From assembly GCA_020442185.1 (NCBI GenBank), contig JAGRKS010000056.1:1-64000 (forward strand): a stretch of DNA of 64,000 nt, given 5' to 3'. Origin of the DNA: Hyphomicrobiaceae bacterium. GTDB taxonomy: Bacteria > Pseudomonadota > Alphaproteobacteria > Rhizobiales > Hyphomicrobiaceae. A program made the translations under genes and the position numbers. The notes below the pieces were generated by a model. It did no database searches, was not told the origin of the DNA, and saw nothing but the letters and a program-made list of their open reading frames with translations. Positions 1 through 7,989 of this stretch are shown piece after piece; within the stretch, counting starts at the first letter, position 1, and the number at the start of each line of letters is the position of its first letter.

Positions 1-51
1 CACGCTCGGGGACCGACGCCAGAGGGTATAGGAGAAATGTGGGATTTTCGG

Positions 52-125
52 GCGGGTGTAGCTCAATGGTAGAGCAGCAGCCTTCCAAGCTGAATACGAG
101 GGTTCGATTCCCTTCACCCGCTCCA
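52..125 (+). tRNA. tRNA-Gly (anticodon TCC)
   Basis: A 74-nt cloverleaf with encoded CCA. The acceptor arm GCGGGTG pairs with CACCCGC, the D arm is GCTC/GAGC, and the anticodon loop CTTCCAA gives anticodon TCC, which reads GGA and GGG. The T arm holds GGTTCGATTCC. The 5' base of the anticodon stem appears to be a G-A mismatch, but the rest of the fold is standard. Confidence 0.97.
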
Positions 126-188
126 GCGCCATTTCCCTTTCGCGCCTCGCGCGGCGCCAGTTCAGCCGCCCGCACGCCCCTGCCGCAA

Positions 189-1064
189 CTACCGCGCAAG
201 CGCTTCCCGCATCGTCTGGCCGACGCGGCTTGCATCGCGCGCGACGATCACGCCGGCGGTTTCGAGCGCCGCGATCTTGTGCGCCGCGCTGCCGCGGCCG
301 CCCGTCGTCAGCGCGCCGGCGTGGCCCATCCGCCGTTCGGGCGGGGCGTGACGGCCGGCGACCAGCGCGACGATCGGCTTTGCTGCCTGCCGGGTCTGGA
401 GCAAGGCCGCAACCTCTTCCTCCTCGTTGCCGCCGATCTCGCCGATGACGATGATGCCGTCCGTTGCGGGGTCGTCGAGAAACAGCTCGACCGCCGCGCT
501 GAGGCTCAGACCGTGCACGGGGTCGCCGCCGACGCCGACTGTCGTCGATTGGCCAAGGCCTGCGGTCGTCGTTTGCAGCACGACCTCGCTCGTCAGCGAA
601 GCGGATCGCGATGCGATGCCGATACGGCCGGGCCGAGCGTCGACCGTCGACATGACGCCGAGCTGACCGATGCCGGGCGCGAGGATTCCCTGGCTGTTGG
701 GCCCGATCAATCGCGTCTTCGATCCGTTCAGCGCCTGGCGCACGCGCACCATGTCGAGCACGGGAATGCGCTCGGTGACGCAGACGAGGAGGTCGAGTTC
801 CGCCTCGATACCTTCGATCATGGCTGCGGCGGCATGCTCGGGCGGCACGAAGATCAAACTGGCGGCGGCGCCCGTCGCTTCCTTCGCCGCTGCGACCGTA
901 TCGAAGACCGGCAAATCGAGGTGGCTCCGCCCGCCCTTGCCGGGCACGACGCCGGCGACGAGCTTGGTGCCGTACGACAGCATGCGCGCGCAATGAAACG
1001 TCGCGGCGCGGCCGGTGAAGCCCTGGCACATGACCTTGGTGTCGGGCGTGACGAGTATCGCCAT
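189..1064 (-). CDS. succinyl-CoA ligase alpha-subunit-like protein (SucD/MtkB family)
   Basis: A 291-residue protein, close to the usual 290 of SucD. It would carry the CoA-binding Rossmann domain and the phosphohistidine domain of an NDP-forming acyl-CoA ligase. The N-terminal CoA-binding segment (CQGFTGRAATFH), GIGGDP-like turn (VGGDPVHG) and the active-site histidine in RMGHAGAL near residue 247 are present. GPNCPG of ordinary SucD reads GPNSQG here and SRSGTLT reads SRSASLT, so this looks like a paralogue and not the TCA-cycle enzyme. Its ATG overlaps the stop of the beta-like gene by one base (TAATG), and AGGAGG lies about 8 nt upstream, implying coupled translation. Malate-CoA ligase of the serine cycle is a plausible alternative substrate class, but no serine-cycle genes sit beside it. 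Confidence 0.85.
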   Translation of the reverse strand: MAILVTPDTKVMCQGFTGRAATFHCARMLSYGTKLVAGVVPGKGGRSHLDLPVFDTVAAAKEATGAAASLIFVPPEHAAAAMIEGIEAELDLLVCVTERIPVLDMVRVRQALNGSKTRLIGPNSQGILAPGIGQLGVMSTVDARPGRIGIASRSASLTSEVVLQTTTAGLGQSTTVGVGGDPVHGLSLSAAVELFLDDPATDGIIVIGEIGGNEEEEVAALLQTRQAAKPIVALVAGRHAPPERRMGHAGALTTGGRGSAAHKIAALETAGVIVARDASRVGQTMREALAR

Positions 1065-2248
1065 TATGCTGCCTCCTGCCGTGCGGCCTCGACGGCGATC
1101 CGCGCCGCCTCGGCCATGTCATCGACTGACGTGTAGACGACGCCATTGTTGCGCAGAACGGTCTCAGCGAACCGAGCGTTATTGCCGGCCATGCGTATCA
1201 CGATCGGCAAGCTGCGTCCGGCGCGCCTCATGGCGATGCCAATGCCCTCGGCGATCGTGTCGCAGCGCTGCATGCCGCCGCCGTGGACGTTGACCAGGAG
1301 CGAGCGGACGGAACGGTTCTGCAGCAACAGGCCCAGCCCCTTTGCGATGTCGAGGCTCGATGCGGTTGTGCGGATATCCATGAAATTCGCCGGCCGCCCG
1401 CCTGCGTCGACGACGAGGTCGTGGGTCGCGAGCGCCAGACCAGCGCCATTGACGACGCATCCGATCTCGCCCTCGAGCTTCATGTAGTTGATCTGGAACG
1501 ACTGCGCCTCGCGCTCGCTGGCATCGGCCGCGACGTCGACGTTGTGTGTCTTGAGGTCGGCAAGATCGGCCCGCCTGAAGAGTGCGTTGTCGTCGATCGT
1601 CACCTTGGCGTCGAGCGCGCAAAGTCGGCCCCGATCGGTCACCGCCAGCGGGTTGATCTCGATAAGCGTCGCATCGCATCCGAGAAACGCTGCGGCGAGA
1701 TTGCCAAGGACCGTCGCGAGGCCGGCGGCAAGGCGTTCCTCGCCCGCGATCCTCGCCGCGAACGCCTCGAAATTGCCGACGATGCGGGTGCCCTCGATCC
1801 GCAGGGGCAGACGGGCGATGATCGTATCGCCGTCGGCCGCGCGTTCTTCGATGTCGTCGCCGCCCTTGGCGCTCGCCAGCATGACGATGGTGCCGCTCAA
1901 CTTGTCGAGGGTGATGGCGACGTAGAGGTTGCGCGCGACCGTGATGCGTTCCTCGACGTGGACGGCCGAGACGTCGGCGCCGCGCGCGCCCGTTTGGCGG
2001 GTTACGAGCCGGCTGCCGAGGAGCTTGCGGGCCGCATCCTCGACCTCGGCGGGTGTCGAGGCGAAGCGGATGCCGCCGCCTGCCTTGCGGTCGCCGGCGA
2101 GAACCTGAGCCTTGACGACGAACTCAGAGCAGCCGAGCCGTCGTGCGGCCTGGCCGGCGCGATCTACGGAAGTTGCGACCTCGCCGATAGGGACCGGCAG
2201 CCCATAGGCCGCCAGAAGGCGCTTTGCCTGGTGCTCGTGCAGATCCAT
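1064..2248 (-). CDS. succinyl-CoA ligase beta-subunit-like protein (SucC/MtkA family)
   Basis: 394 residues from the chosen ATG (MDLHEHQAKRLL), which matches the canonical SucC/MtkA N-terminus and has GGGAGGAG four bases upstream; an in-frame upstream extension to 2296 is unlikely to be used. It carries an N-terminal ATP-grasp domain (KAQVLAGDRKAGGG, IEINPLAV, LDAKVTIDDNALFR) and a C-terminal CoA-ligase domain (EGEIGCVVNGAGLA). The normally strict GGGA turn after NF(L/M)DV reads NFMDIRTTA here, and VNIFGGI reads VNVHGGGMQ, so the phosphate-handling loop is altered. First gene of a two-gene operon with the alpha-like subunit. Substrate is unknown; succinate, malate or another dicarboxylate are all possible. 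Confidence 0.85.
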   Translation of the reverse strand: MDLHEHQAKRLLAAYGLPVPIGEVATSVDRAGQAARRLGCSEFVVKAQVLAGDRKAGGGIRFASTPAEVEDAARKLLGSRLVTRQTGARGADVSAVHVEERITVARNLYVAITLDKLSGTIVMLASAKGGDDIEERAADGDTIIARLPLRIEGTRIVGNFEAFAARIAGEERLAAGLATVLGNLAAAFLGCDATLIEINPLAVTDRGRLCALDAKVTIDDNALFRRADLADLKTHNVDVAADASEREAQSFQINYMKLEGEIGCVVNGAGLALATHDLVVDAGGRPANFMDIRTTASSLDIAKGLGLLLQNRSVRSLLVNVHGGGMQRCDTIAEGIGIAMRRAGRSLPIVIRMAGNNARFAETVLRNNGVVYTSVDDMAEAARIAVEAARQEAA

Positions 2249-2380
2249 GGTCTCCTCCCAGAGACGGAAGGCCCACCGAGCCGCACGTGCGGCCAATTCC
2301 GGAAATCGACTACTTATGGGCGTCGACCGGCGGGCTCAGGAATGCGGGCCTCGCGTTGATCGCGTTCCCCGCAGGCTTAT

Positions 2381-2397
2381 TGGCATACCATATGCCA
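2381..2397. promoter_or_regulatory. inverted repeat, possible operator of the acyl-CoA ligase pair
   Basis: TGGCATACCATATGCCA has perfect 6-bp arms (TGGCAT/ATGCCA) around a 5-bp spacer. It lies about 130 bp upstream of the beta-like subunit start in an otherwise featureless gap. TGG...CCA dyads of this size resemble operators of GntR-family regulators, but no such regulator is in the window, so the assignment is a guess. Confidence 0.4.
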
Positions 2398-3088
2398 GAA
2401 GGGTGGCCGTGTCGAGGGGACGATGCTGACGAATGCCTGACGGTCCCTTGGTCGGGGCCTGAAATCAGAATTCGGGATCAGGTTTGGTGTCATTGCCTTG
2501 CGTGGATATTGCCGTGCGTTGATCAAGTCCGGCCTTGTGCCGATCAGGAGCGCTCACACTCCGTGCGGCGTTATTCTGGCCGGCCGCAACTCCGATCGGG
2601 AGCGCGCAGAATTGAGAGTTGCCCGCAGCCAGGATGACACGAGAACGCGCCCCGGGACAGTGGCTATCGCGGCCGCGTCGTGGCGGAATGCATCGCCATT
2701 GCGAACAGCGGGGCCGCAGTGGAGATCGGCGCGACCCTCAAACGGAGCCAACAGGTTGTGACGTGCCGCATGGAATCGATTGCAGGCAAGCACGGTGCGT
2801 ATTTCTGCGGCGTCGTTCGAACTCTGAGGGATTGCGCGGCAGACCGCGAGCCGCCGAACCCGAGCGGATCAATTGCACGAGCCGTATCGTCAGCGAAAGG
2901 ATGCCACGACGCGTGCGCCCGAATTTCAGGCAATGACTGAAACATTAGGCAAGCGGCCGGCCTTCCAAAGTGGCTGTGCTAGGCTACAATGCATGCAGCT
3001 GATCATTTGGCCGATCACGTTCGCGATGGCGGCCATCGACCAGTTGAGCACGGCGGTCGAGACAAAACCCCCGAAACGAGAGGCTTGA
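2398..3088. other. intergenic gap without a supported gene
   Basis: About 690 bases between the ligase operon and the ATP-grasp operon. Several frames of 60-105 codons are open on both strands, but none has a good start, a ribosome-binding site or a recognisable domain. It must hold the promoter of the rightward operon; I cannot point to one with confidence. GAGAGG at about 3077 serves the next gene. Confidence 0.5.
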
Positions 3089-4507
3089 GTGGCGGTTCCT
3101 CCTTTTGATGAGATGCGCGGCTATGGTGACACCATCCGCTCCCCCTACCGGTCGATATCGAATTGGCTCGATACGCAGAAGATCGAGGACCTGAGAAGCA
3201 AGGGCATCGAAGCGGAAACGGTGTTCCGACGCATCGGCATCACCTTCAACGTCTACGGTGAAAAGGATGCCGCCGAACGGCTCATCCCATTCGACATCAT
3301 TCCGCGGGTCATCGACGCGGCCGAATGGCGTCGACTTTCCGCCGGCATAGAACAGCGCGTGCGGGCACTGAACGCCTTCATGCACGACATCTATCACCGG
3401 CAAGAGATCCTGAAGGCAGGGTTGATCCCTCCGGAACTCATCATCCAGAACTCGGCGTTCATTCCCGAAATGATCGGTGTCGATCCTCCGCGCGGCATCT
3501 ACGCCCATATCATCGGCGTCGATCTCGTACGCACGGGCGAGGACGACTTCTACGTACTCGAGGACAATACGCGCACACCTTCCGGCGTCTCCTACATGCT
3601 CGAGAACCGTGAGACGATGATGCACACGTTCCCCGAATTGTTCGAGCAGAACAACGTGGCGCCCGTCGAGGACTACACCGACAGTCTCCTGCAGACGCTG
3701 GCAAGCGTTGCGCCGAGCGGGTTGGATCGCGAGCCGACGATCGCGCTGATGACGCCCGGTGTTTATAATAGCGCCTACTTCGAGCATTCGTTCCTGGCCG
3801 ACGAGATGGGTATCGAACTTGTCGAAGGCCAGGATCTGATCGTGCTCGATGGCGAAGTGCACATGAAGACCACGCGCGGTCTGAAGCGCGTCGACGTACT
3901 CTATCGGCGCATCGACGACGACTACCTCGATCCGCTCGTCTTCCGAGCGGATTCGATGCTCGGCATTCCGGGCATCTTCGACGTTTATCGGGCCGGCCGT
4001 GTTTCGATCGTCAATGCGCCCGGCACCGGCATCGCCGACGACAAAGCCATCTACAGCTACATTCCGGATATCATCGAATTCTACACCGGCCGTCCGGCAA
4101 TTCTGAAGAACGTACCGACGTTCAACTGCCGCAAGCCGGAGGATCTCGCCTACGTGATCGAAAACATGGCCGAGCTGGTCGTCAAGGAAGTGCACGGTTC
4201 GGGAGGATACGGCATGCTGGTCGGCCCGTCGTCGACACAAGAGGAAGTCGAGCAGTTCCGCCTCAAGGTGAAAGCCCGGCCTGACAACTACATCGCCCAA
4301 CCGACACTCGCCCTCTCCACCTGCCCGACGCTGTGCAACACCGGGTTCGGTGCCCGCCACGTCGATCTCCGCCCCTTCGTCCTCGTCGGTGACCGGGTTC
4401 GCATGACGCCGGGCGGCCTGACCCGCGTTGCGCTGAAAGAGGGATCTCTCGTCGTCAACTCGAGCCAGGGCGGCGGCACGAAGGATACCTGGGTACTCGA
4501 AGAATAG
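3089..4507 (+). CDS. circularly permuted ATP-grasp family protein (COG2308 type)
   Basis: 472 residues from a GTG start supported by GAGAGG five bases upstream; an ATG at 3113 is the alternative. The length and the run of motifs (DLVRTGEDDFYVLEDNTRTPSGVSYM split over residues 150-172, VVKEVHGSGGYGMLVGP near 367-383, and a closing SSQGGGTKDTWVL) fit the circularly permuted type-2 ATP-grasp proteins. These are predicted to form an amide or peptide bond using ATP; the substrate is not established. It is followed by an alpha-E protein and a transglutaminase-like protein, the usual partners, which supports a shared peptide-modifying or peptide-cleaving pathway. Confidence 0.9.
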   Translation: MAVPPFDEMRGYGDTIRSPYRSISNWLDTQKIEDLRSKGIEAETVFRRIGITFNVYGEKDAAERLIPFDIIPRVIDAAEWRRLSAGIEQRVRALNAFMHDIYHRQEILKAGLIPPELIIQNSAFIPEMIGVDPPRGIYAHIIGVDLVRTGEDDFYVLEDNTRTPSGVSYMLENRETMMHTFPELFEQNNVAPVEDYTDSLLQTLASVAPSGLDREPTIALMTPGVYNSAYFEHSFLADEMGIELVEGQDLIVLDGEVHMKTTRGLKRVDVLYRRIDDDYLDPLVFRADSMLGIPGIFDVYRAGRVSIVNAPGTGIADDKAIYSYIPDIIEFYTGRPAILKNVPTFNCRKPEDLAYVIENMAELVVKEVHGSGGYGMLVGPSSTQEEVEQFRLKVKARPDNYIAQPTLALSTCPTLCNTGFGARHVDLRPFVLVGDRVRMTPGGLTRVALKEGSLVVNSSQGGGTKDTWVLEE

Positions 4508-4640
4508 GCGTGCCTCGCGAACGCCGGAGCGGCTTGTGCTTCGGCTTCGCGTTACACGGGCGTCGAGCCCCGGCTGCGGGTGCCACGATACGACGTTGAC
4601 GCCAAACGATGCTGACGATTGAACCCGAAAGCCGCGACAC

Positions 4641-5585
4641 ATGCTCGGACGCACCGCACACGATCTCTACTGGTTGTCACGCTACATCGAGCGCGCGGAA
4701 AACATGGCGCGCCTCATGGATGTCGGCTATCGCATCGGCCTCATTCCGCGCAGCGCCGGACGCCACCAGGAATGGCACTCGACACTCAAGAGTACCGGCT
4801 GCGCCAAGGGCTACTATGAGAAGCACGAGAAGCTCGATGCCCGCGCCGTCGTGAACTATCTGCTGGTGGATCAGGACAACCCCTCGAGCGTTCGTTCATG
4901 CCTGGCGGCGGCACGCAACAACGGGCGCGCACAGCGCACTGCCATCACCAGCGACATGTGGGAGAGCCTCAATCAGACTTATCTCGAATTCAGCCGGCTC
5001 AATCCGGCCGGAATCCGGTTGAGCGAGTTGCCCGATATCCTGCTCTGGGTGAAGCAGCGCTCGGCGCTCTTTCGCGGAACGTTGCTGAACACATTGCTCC
5101 GACGCGATGGCTTCTATTTCAGCCAACTCGGGACGTTCATCGAACGGGCGGACAACACCGCCCGCATCATCGATGTGAAGTACTATCTGCTGCTGCCGCA
5201 GAACGAGATCGTGGGCGGCGGTATCGACAACTACCAGTGGTCGGCGATCTTGCGATCGGTCTCCGCGCATCGCAGCTACAAGTGGACCTACCAGGAAAGC
5301 TACAAGCCCTGGCGGATCGCGGAATACATCATTCTCAATCCGGAGATGCCACGCTCGCTGCGCTTCTGTTCAAACGAAATATCCGAGGCGCTCGAAAGTC
5401 TCGCGCACGACTACGGCGGGCGACACGCCTGCCATCGTGTCGCCGAAGACCTCAAGCGACCGCTTGCCGCGACCACGATCACGCCGATCTTCCAGACAGG
5501 GCTGCACGAGTTCCTCGTCGAGTTCCTCGGTCGCAACAACCAGCTCGGCAGCGAAATTGCCGAGGCCTATCACTTCGTTTCCTGA
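4641..5585 (+). CDS. alpha-E domain protein (DUF403/COG2307)
   Basis: 314 residues, almost entirely predicted helical, with the typical opening LGRTAHDLYWLSRYIERAENMARLMD split over residues 2-27 and a second copy-like segment FIERADNTARIIDVKYY near residue 168. This family accompanies the circularly permuted ATP-grasp protein; the two are sometimes fused. No catalytic role is known. It sits 133 bp after the ATP-grasp gene and 35 bp before the transglutaminase gene, all on one strand, so one transcript is likely. Confidence 0.92.
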   Translation: MLGRTAHDLYWLSRYIERAENMARLMDVGYRIGLIPRSAGRHQEWHSTLKSTGCAKGYYEKHEKLDARAVVNYLLVDQDNPSSVRSCLAAARNNGRAQRTAITSDMWESLNQTYLEFSRLNPAGIRLSELPDILLWVKQRSALFRGTLLNTLLRRDGFYFSQLGTFIERADNTARIIDVKYYLLLPQNEIVGGGIDNYQWSAILRSVSAHRSYKWTYQESYKPWRIAEYIILNPEMPRSLRFCSNEISEALESLAHDYGGRHACHRVAEDLKRPLAATTITPIFQTGLHEFLVEFLGRNNQLGSEIAEAYHFVS

Positions 5586-5620
5586 CGCAAGGAGCGCGGC
5601 ACGAGCGGCTGCGAAGGATC

Positions 5621-6448
5621 ATGCTGATTTCGGTCAATCACGTCACGCGGTACGCCTACGAGGCGGAGGCGCGCTATTCCGTGCAGACTGTGCGCCTCAC
5701 ACCGCAGTCGTTCGCCGGTCAACGCGTGCTGGAGTGGAGCATCGACGCACCGGGGATCGAGACGGCATCGAAATTCGTCGATTGTTTCGGCAACGTCGCG
5801 CACCAGATCACGATCATGAAGCCGCATGACGAGATTGCCATTGCGGTAACCGGCAAGGTCGAGACGGAGGATCGCGCTGGCGTCGTCTCTGGAACAATCG
5901 AAGTGGCGCCGACACGCGTCTACCTGCGCACGACCGAGCAGACGGCGCCAGATGATGCAATTCGCCAGTTGGCGAAGGATGCCGCGACCGCCGACACGGC
6001 GCAGATCGCCCAGTTGCACGCCTTGATGGAAGCGATCGCCGATCGCGTCGACTACGAGCCGGGCAACACCCATGCGCATACCTCGGCCGCCGACGCTTTG
6101 GCCGAAGGCAAGGGTGTCTGCCAGGATCACGCGCACATCATGATCGCGGCGGCGCGCTTGCTCGACCTGCCGGCGCGCTACGTCAACGGCTATCTGGTCG
6201 GAGAGGCGGCGGGTGGCCATGCCTGGGCCGAGGTCTTCGTGCCGGGTCTCGGCTGGGTCGGCTTCGATCCCGCCAACCGCGTCTGCCCGACGGATACATA
6301 TGTTCGGGTGGCCGTTGGTCTCGATGCGGCATCCGCCCCGCCGATCCGCGGCACGCGTCGAGGCGGCGGCAAGGAGACGCTCGACGTATCGGTGTCGGCG
6401 GAATCTCCCGGGCAGAGCCAGTCGCAATCGCAATCTCAATCGCAATAG
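5621..6448 (+). CDS. transglutaminase-like cysteine peptidase family protein
   Basis: 275 residues from the ATG opening MLISVNHVTRYAYEAEARYS, the normal N-terminus of the family (an N-terminal beta domain followed by a transglutaminase core). The catalytic Cys is in GKGVCQDHAHI (about residue 167), the His in GGHAWAEVFV (about 202) and the Asp in GFDPANR (about 216). It is the third gene of the ATP-grasp/alpha-E operon, where an NTN-type peptidase (Anbu) is often a fourth member; none is seen here. The C-terminus is a run of Ser-Gln dipeptides encoded by a hexanucleotide repeat, ending at a TAG that differs by one base from the repeat unit. Confidence 0.92.
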   Translation: MLISVNHVTRYAYEAEARYSVQTVRLTPQSFAGQRVLEWSIDAPGIETASKFVDCFGNVAHQITIMKPHDEIAIAVTGKVETEDRAGVVSGTIEVAPTRVYLRTTEQTAPDDAIRQLAKDAATADTAQIAQLHALMEAIADRVDYEPGNTHAHTSAADALAEGKGVCQDHAHIMIAAARLLDLPARYVNGYLVGEAAGGHAWAEVFVPGLGWVGFDPANRVCPTDTYVRVAVGLDAASAPPIRGTRRGGGKETLDVSVSAESPGQSQSQSQSQSQ

Positions 6449-6454
6449 CAATCG
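6419..6454 (+). repeat. hexanucleotide tandem repeat (CAATCG)n
   Basis: About six imperfect copies of CAATCG (variants CAGTCG, CAATCT, CAATAG) encode the terminal Ser-Gln run of the transglutaminase-like protein. The stop TAG at 6446-6448 sits inside one unit (CAATCG to CAATAG) and the repeat continues for one copy beyond it. Slippage would change tail length in multiples of two residues. Confidence 0.85.
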
Positions 6455-6520
6455 ACGTTACAGCCGCAGTAGCATCCTTGCCGTGGCAGGCGGTGCCGAT
6501 CGCGTCTGGTGGCCCGAGGC

Positions 6521-7051
6521 TTACGGCCACCCAGGCGCACGAAAGACACCGAAACGCATCCCGGCGTAGCTAGCGCCCATTGCGACCGCGGTTGCGGCGA
6601 CGAGCGCCAGCAGCGGCGGTGTGCCAGGCCACCCGATCAGCACGCCAGCGAAGATCGCATAGTTGAGCGTGGCAGCAATGGCGGCAACGCCGGCATAGCG
6701 CGCGAACTCGCCGAGCGTCGGCGGCGTGGTCACGGCAAAGGTCAGCCTGCGATGCGATAGCCATCCGGCGATCAAGGCGAGAGCGATCGCAACGATGCGC
6801 GCGCCGAGGGGATGCCACCCGGCGCCAGAGGTGAGGGCCTGCAGTACGACTGCATCGACGCTGAAGGCGATCAATCCCGAGACGATGAAGCCGCCGCCGT
6901 GACGGACGAGGCCGCGACGCGACGGCTCTCGGCCTTCCAGGCCAGCGCCTTCTGGACCAGCGCCTTCTGGACCAGCGCCTTCGGGGACACGACGTTCGGT
7001 CGCATCGGCCCGCGGCCCCGCCTCCAGGTTCGGTTCCGCCGGTCCCGGCAT
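6521..7051 (-). CDS. GtrA-family membrane protein
   Basis: 176 residues. The first 45 are polar and Gly/Glu/Pro-rich, including near-identical EGAGP repeats. Four hydrophobic segments follow (about residues 53-70, 80-100, 115-135 and 143-162), as in GtrA proteins, which are thought to move polyprenyl-phosphate-linked sugars across the inner membrane. It is the last gene of a leftward operon: its ATG overlaps the stop of the deacetylase by one base (TAATG). The low-complexity N-terminus is unusual for GtrA and is encoded by a 15-bp tandem repeat. Confidence 0.88.
   Translation of the reverse strand: MPGPAEPNLEAGPRADATERRVPEGAGPEGAGPEGAGLEGREPSRRGLVRHGGGFIVSGLIAFSVDAVVLQALTSGAGWHPLGARIVAIALALIAGWLSHRRLTFAVTTPPTLGEFARYAGVAAIAATLNYAIFAGVLIGWPGTPPLLALVAATAVAMGASYAGMRFGVFRAPGWP
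6942..6986 (-). repeat. 15-bp tandem repeat inside the GtrA-like gene
   Basis: Three near-identical copies of CCAGCGCCTTCTGGA (plus-strand reading; the last copy diverges at its end) encode the EGAGP units in the N-terminal tail. The period is a multiple of three, so copy-number change keeps the frame. Confidence 0.8.
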
Positions 7052-7989
7052 TACATCGCCTCGCGTTCACGGCCCCAGTCGATCACCGGGCCGTTCGCCA
7101 GTCGCGACGGCCGCCACAGCCGATCTGTAAGCGGGTTCCGTTCGCCGAGGAAAGCCATTTCCGCCGAGCGTCGCGCGCGCACTGTGTCGAGTCCATCCAG
7201 TTCCGGCGTTGGAATGCCCGGGTGACACATCACCAGATGCAGGCGCCCGCGCGCTTTCCGCGCCCGTTCCATGTCGCCGGAAACGGCCGCGCCCGACTCG
7301 CGGAATGCCGAAACGCCAGCGAATGTGTCGTTCGCCGGGAAGCCGGCACGGAGAACGGCGTGTCGGAAGCCAGCGGCCAGGAGCTTCAGCACGCCGGACT
7401 TGGCAGCCGCGCCGCCGCGGCCTCGGCCGACCAGGTTCGCCAGGCGTTCGGAGGGGATGCGGATCAAGGGCCGGCGGCCGAATTCGGCATAGTGGCGTGA
7501 CAGGGCAGAGAAGAAGGCACGGCGCACAACGGGAAGCGCATGGACGTGCTGGTGGCCGTCGAGGAAATCCGGAGCGAAGCCGGTGGCGTCCTCGAATTCG
7601 GCAAGTTGTCGCGCGATTTCGAGCGCCATTTCCGTTTCCGCGTGCGCGCGATCATGACGCGAGAGTAGCGGCAGACGCATCAGTTTGGCGATTTCCGGAA
7701 ATTTGCCATCGGGAGCGATCGTCGCCATCCGCGTGAGCGGCGCGCCGAGCGTGAGGTTGATGTGCAGTCCGATCGCGATGCGATCACGCAGTGTCGCGAG
7801 CCGGGGAGCATCCTCGCGCCAACGTGGAAGCGTCACGATGGCACTCGCGGCCGATATGCGGCCATTGCGCGCCAGGCTCTCGATGCCGAGCGATATGCCG
7901 GCCGACATGGCGTAATCGTCGGCAACCAGAACGATGTTGCGCGCCAGCTCAGGCTGGGACCTGCTGACCGGGACGAGCTGCTGCGTCAT
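7051..7989 (-). CDS. ChbG/HpnK (YdjC)-family carbohydrate deacetylase
   Basis: 312 residues, a TIM-like barrel deacetylase of the YdjC family. The metal and catalytic motifs are visible: VADDYAMS near residue 23, GLHINLTLG near 73, DGHQHVHALP near 143 and VMCHPG near 252. The family removes N-acetyl groups from amino sugars (ChbG on chitobiose, NaxD on polyprenyl-phosphate-GalNAc) or acts in hopanoid side-chain synthesis (HpnK). The start overlaps the upstream glycosyltransferase by ATGA and the stop overlaps GtrA by one base. The neighbourhood points to a lipid-linked amino sugar and not to hopanoids, since no other hpn gene is near. Confidence 0.9.
   Translation of the reverse strand: MTQQLVPVSRSQPELARNIVLVADDYAMSAGISLGIESLARNGRISAASAIVTLPRWREDAPRLATLRDRIAIGLHINLTLGAPLTRMATIAPDGKFPEIAKLMRLPLLSRHDRAHAETEMALEIARQLAEFEDATGFAPDFLDGHQHVHALPVVRRAFFSALSRHYAEFGRRPLIRIPSERLANLVGRGRGGAAAKSGVLKLLAAGFRHAVLRAGFPANDTFAGVSAFRESGAAVSGDMERARKARGRLHLVMCHPGIPTPELDGLDTVRARRSAEMAFLGERNPLTDRLWRPSRLANGPVIDWGREREAM

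Noticed and set aside
2680-2940. An 86-codon frame in the large gap, possibly a small regulatory protein
   Set aside because: No ribosome-binding site, no clear domain, and equally long frames are open on the other strand.
7051-7989. Hopanoid biosynthesis role (HpnK) for the deacetylase
   Set aside because: No squalene cyclase or other hpn genes nearby, and the gene is translationally coupled to a polyprenyl-sugar GT2 and GtrA.
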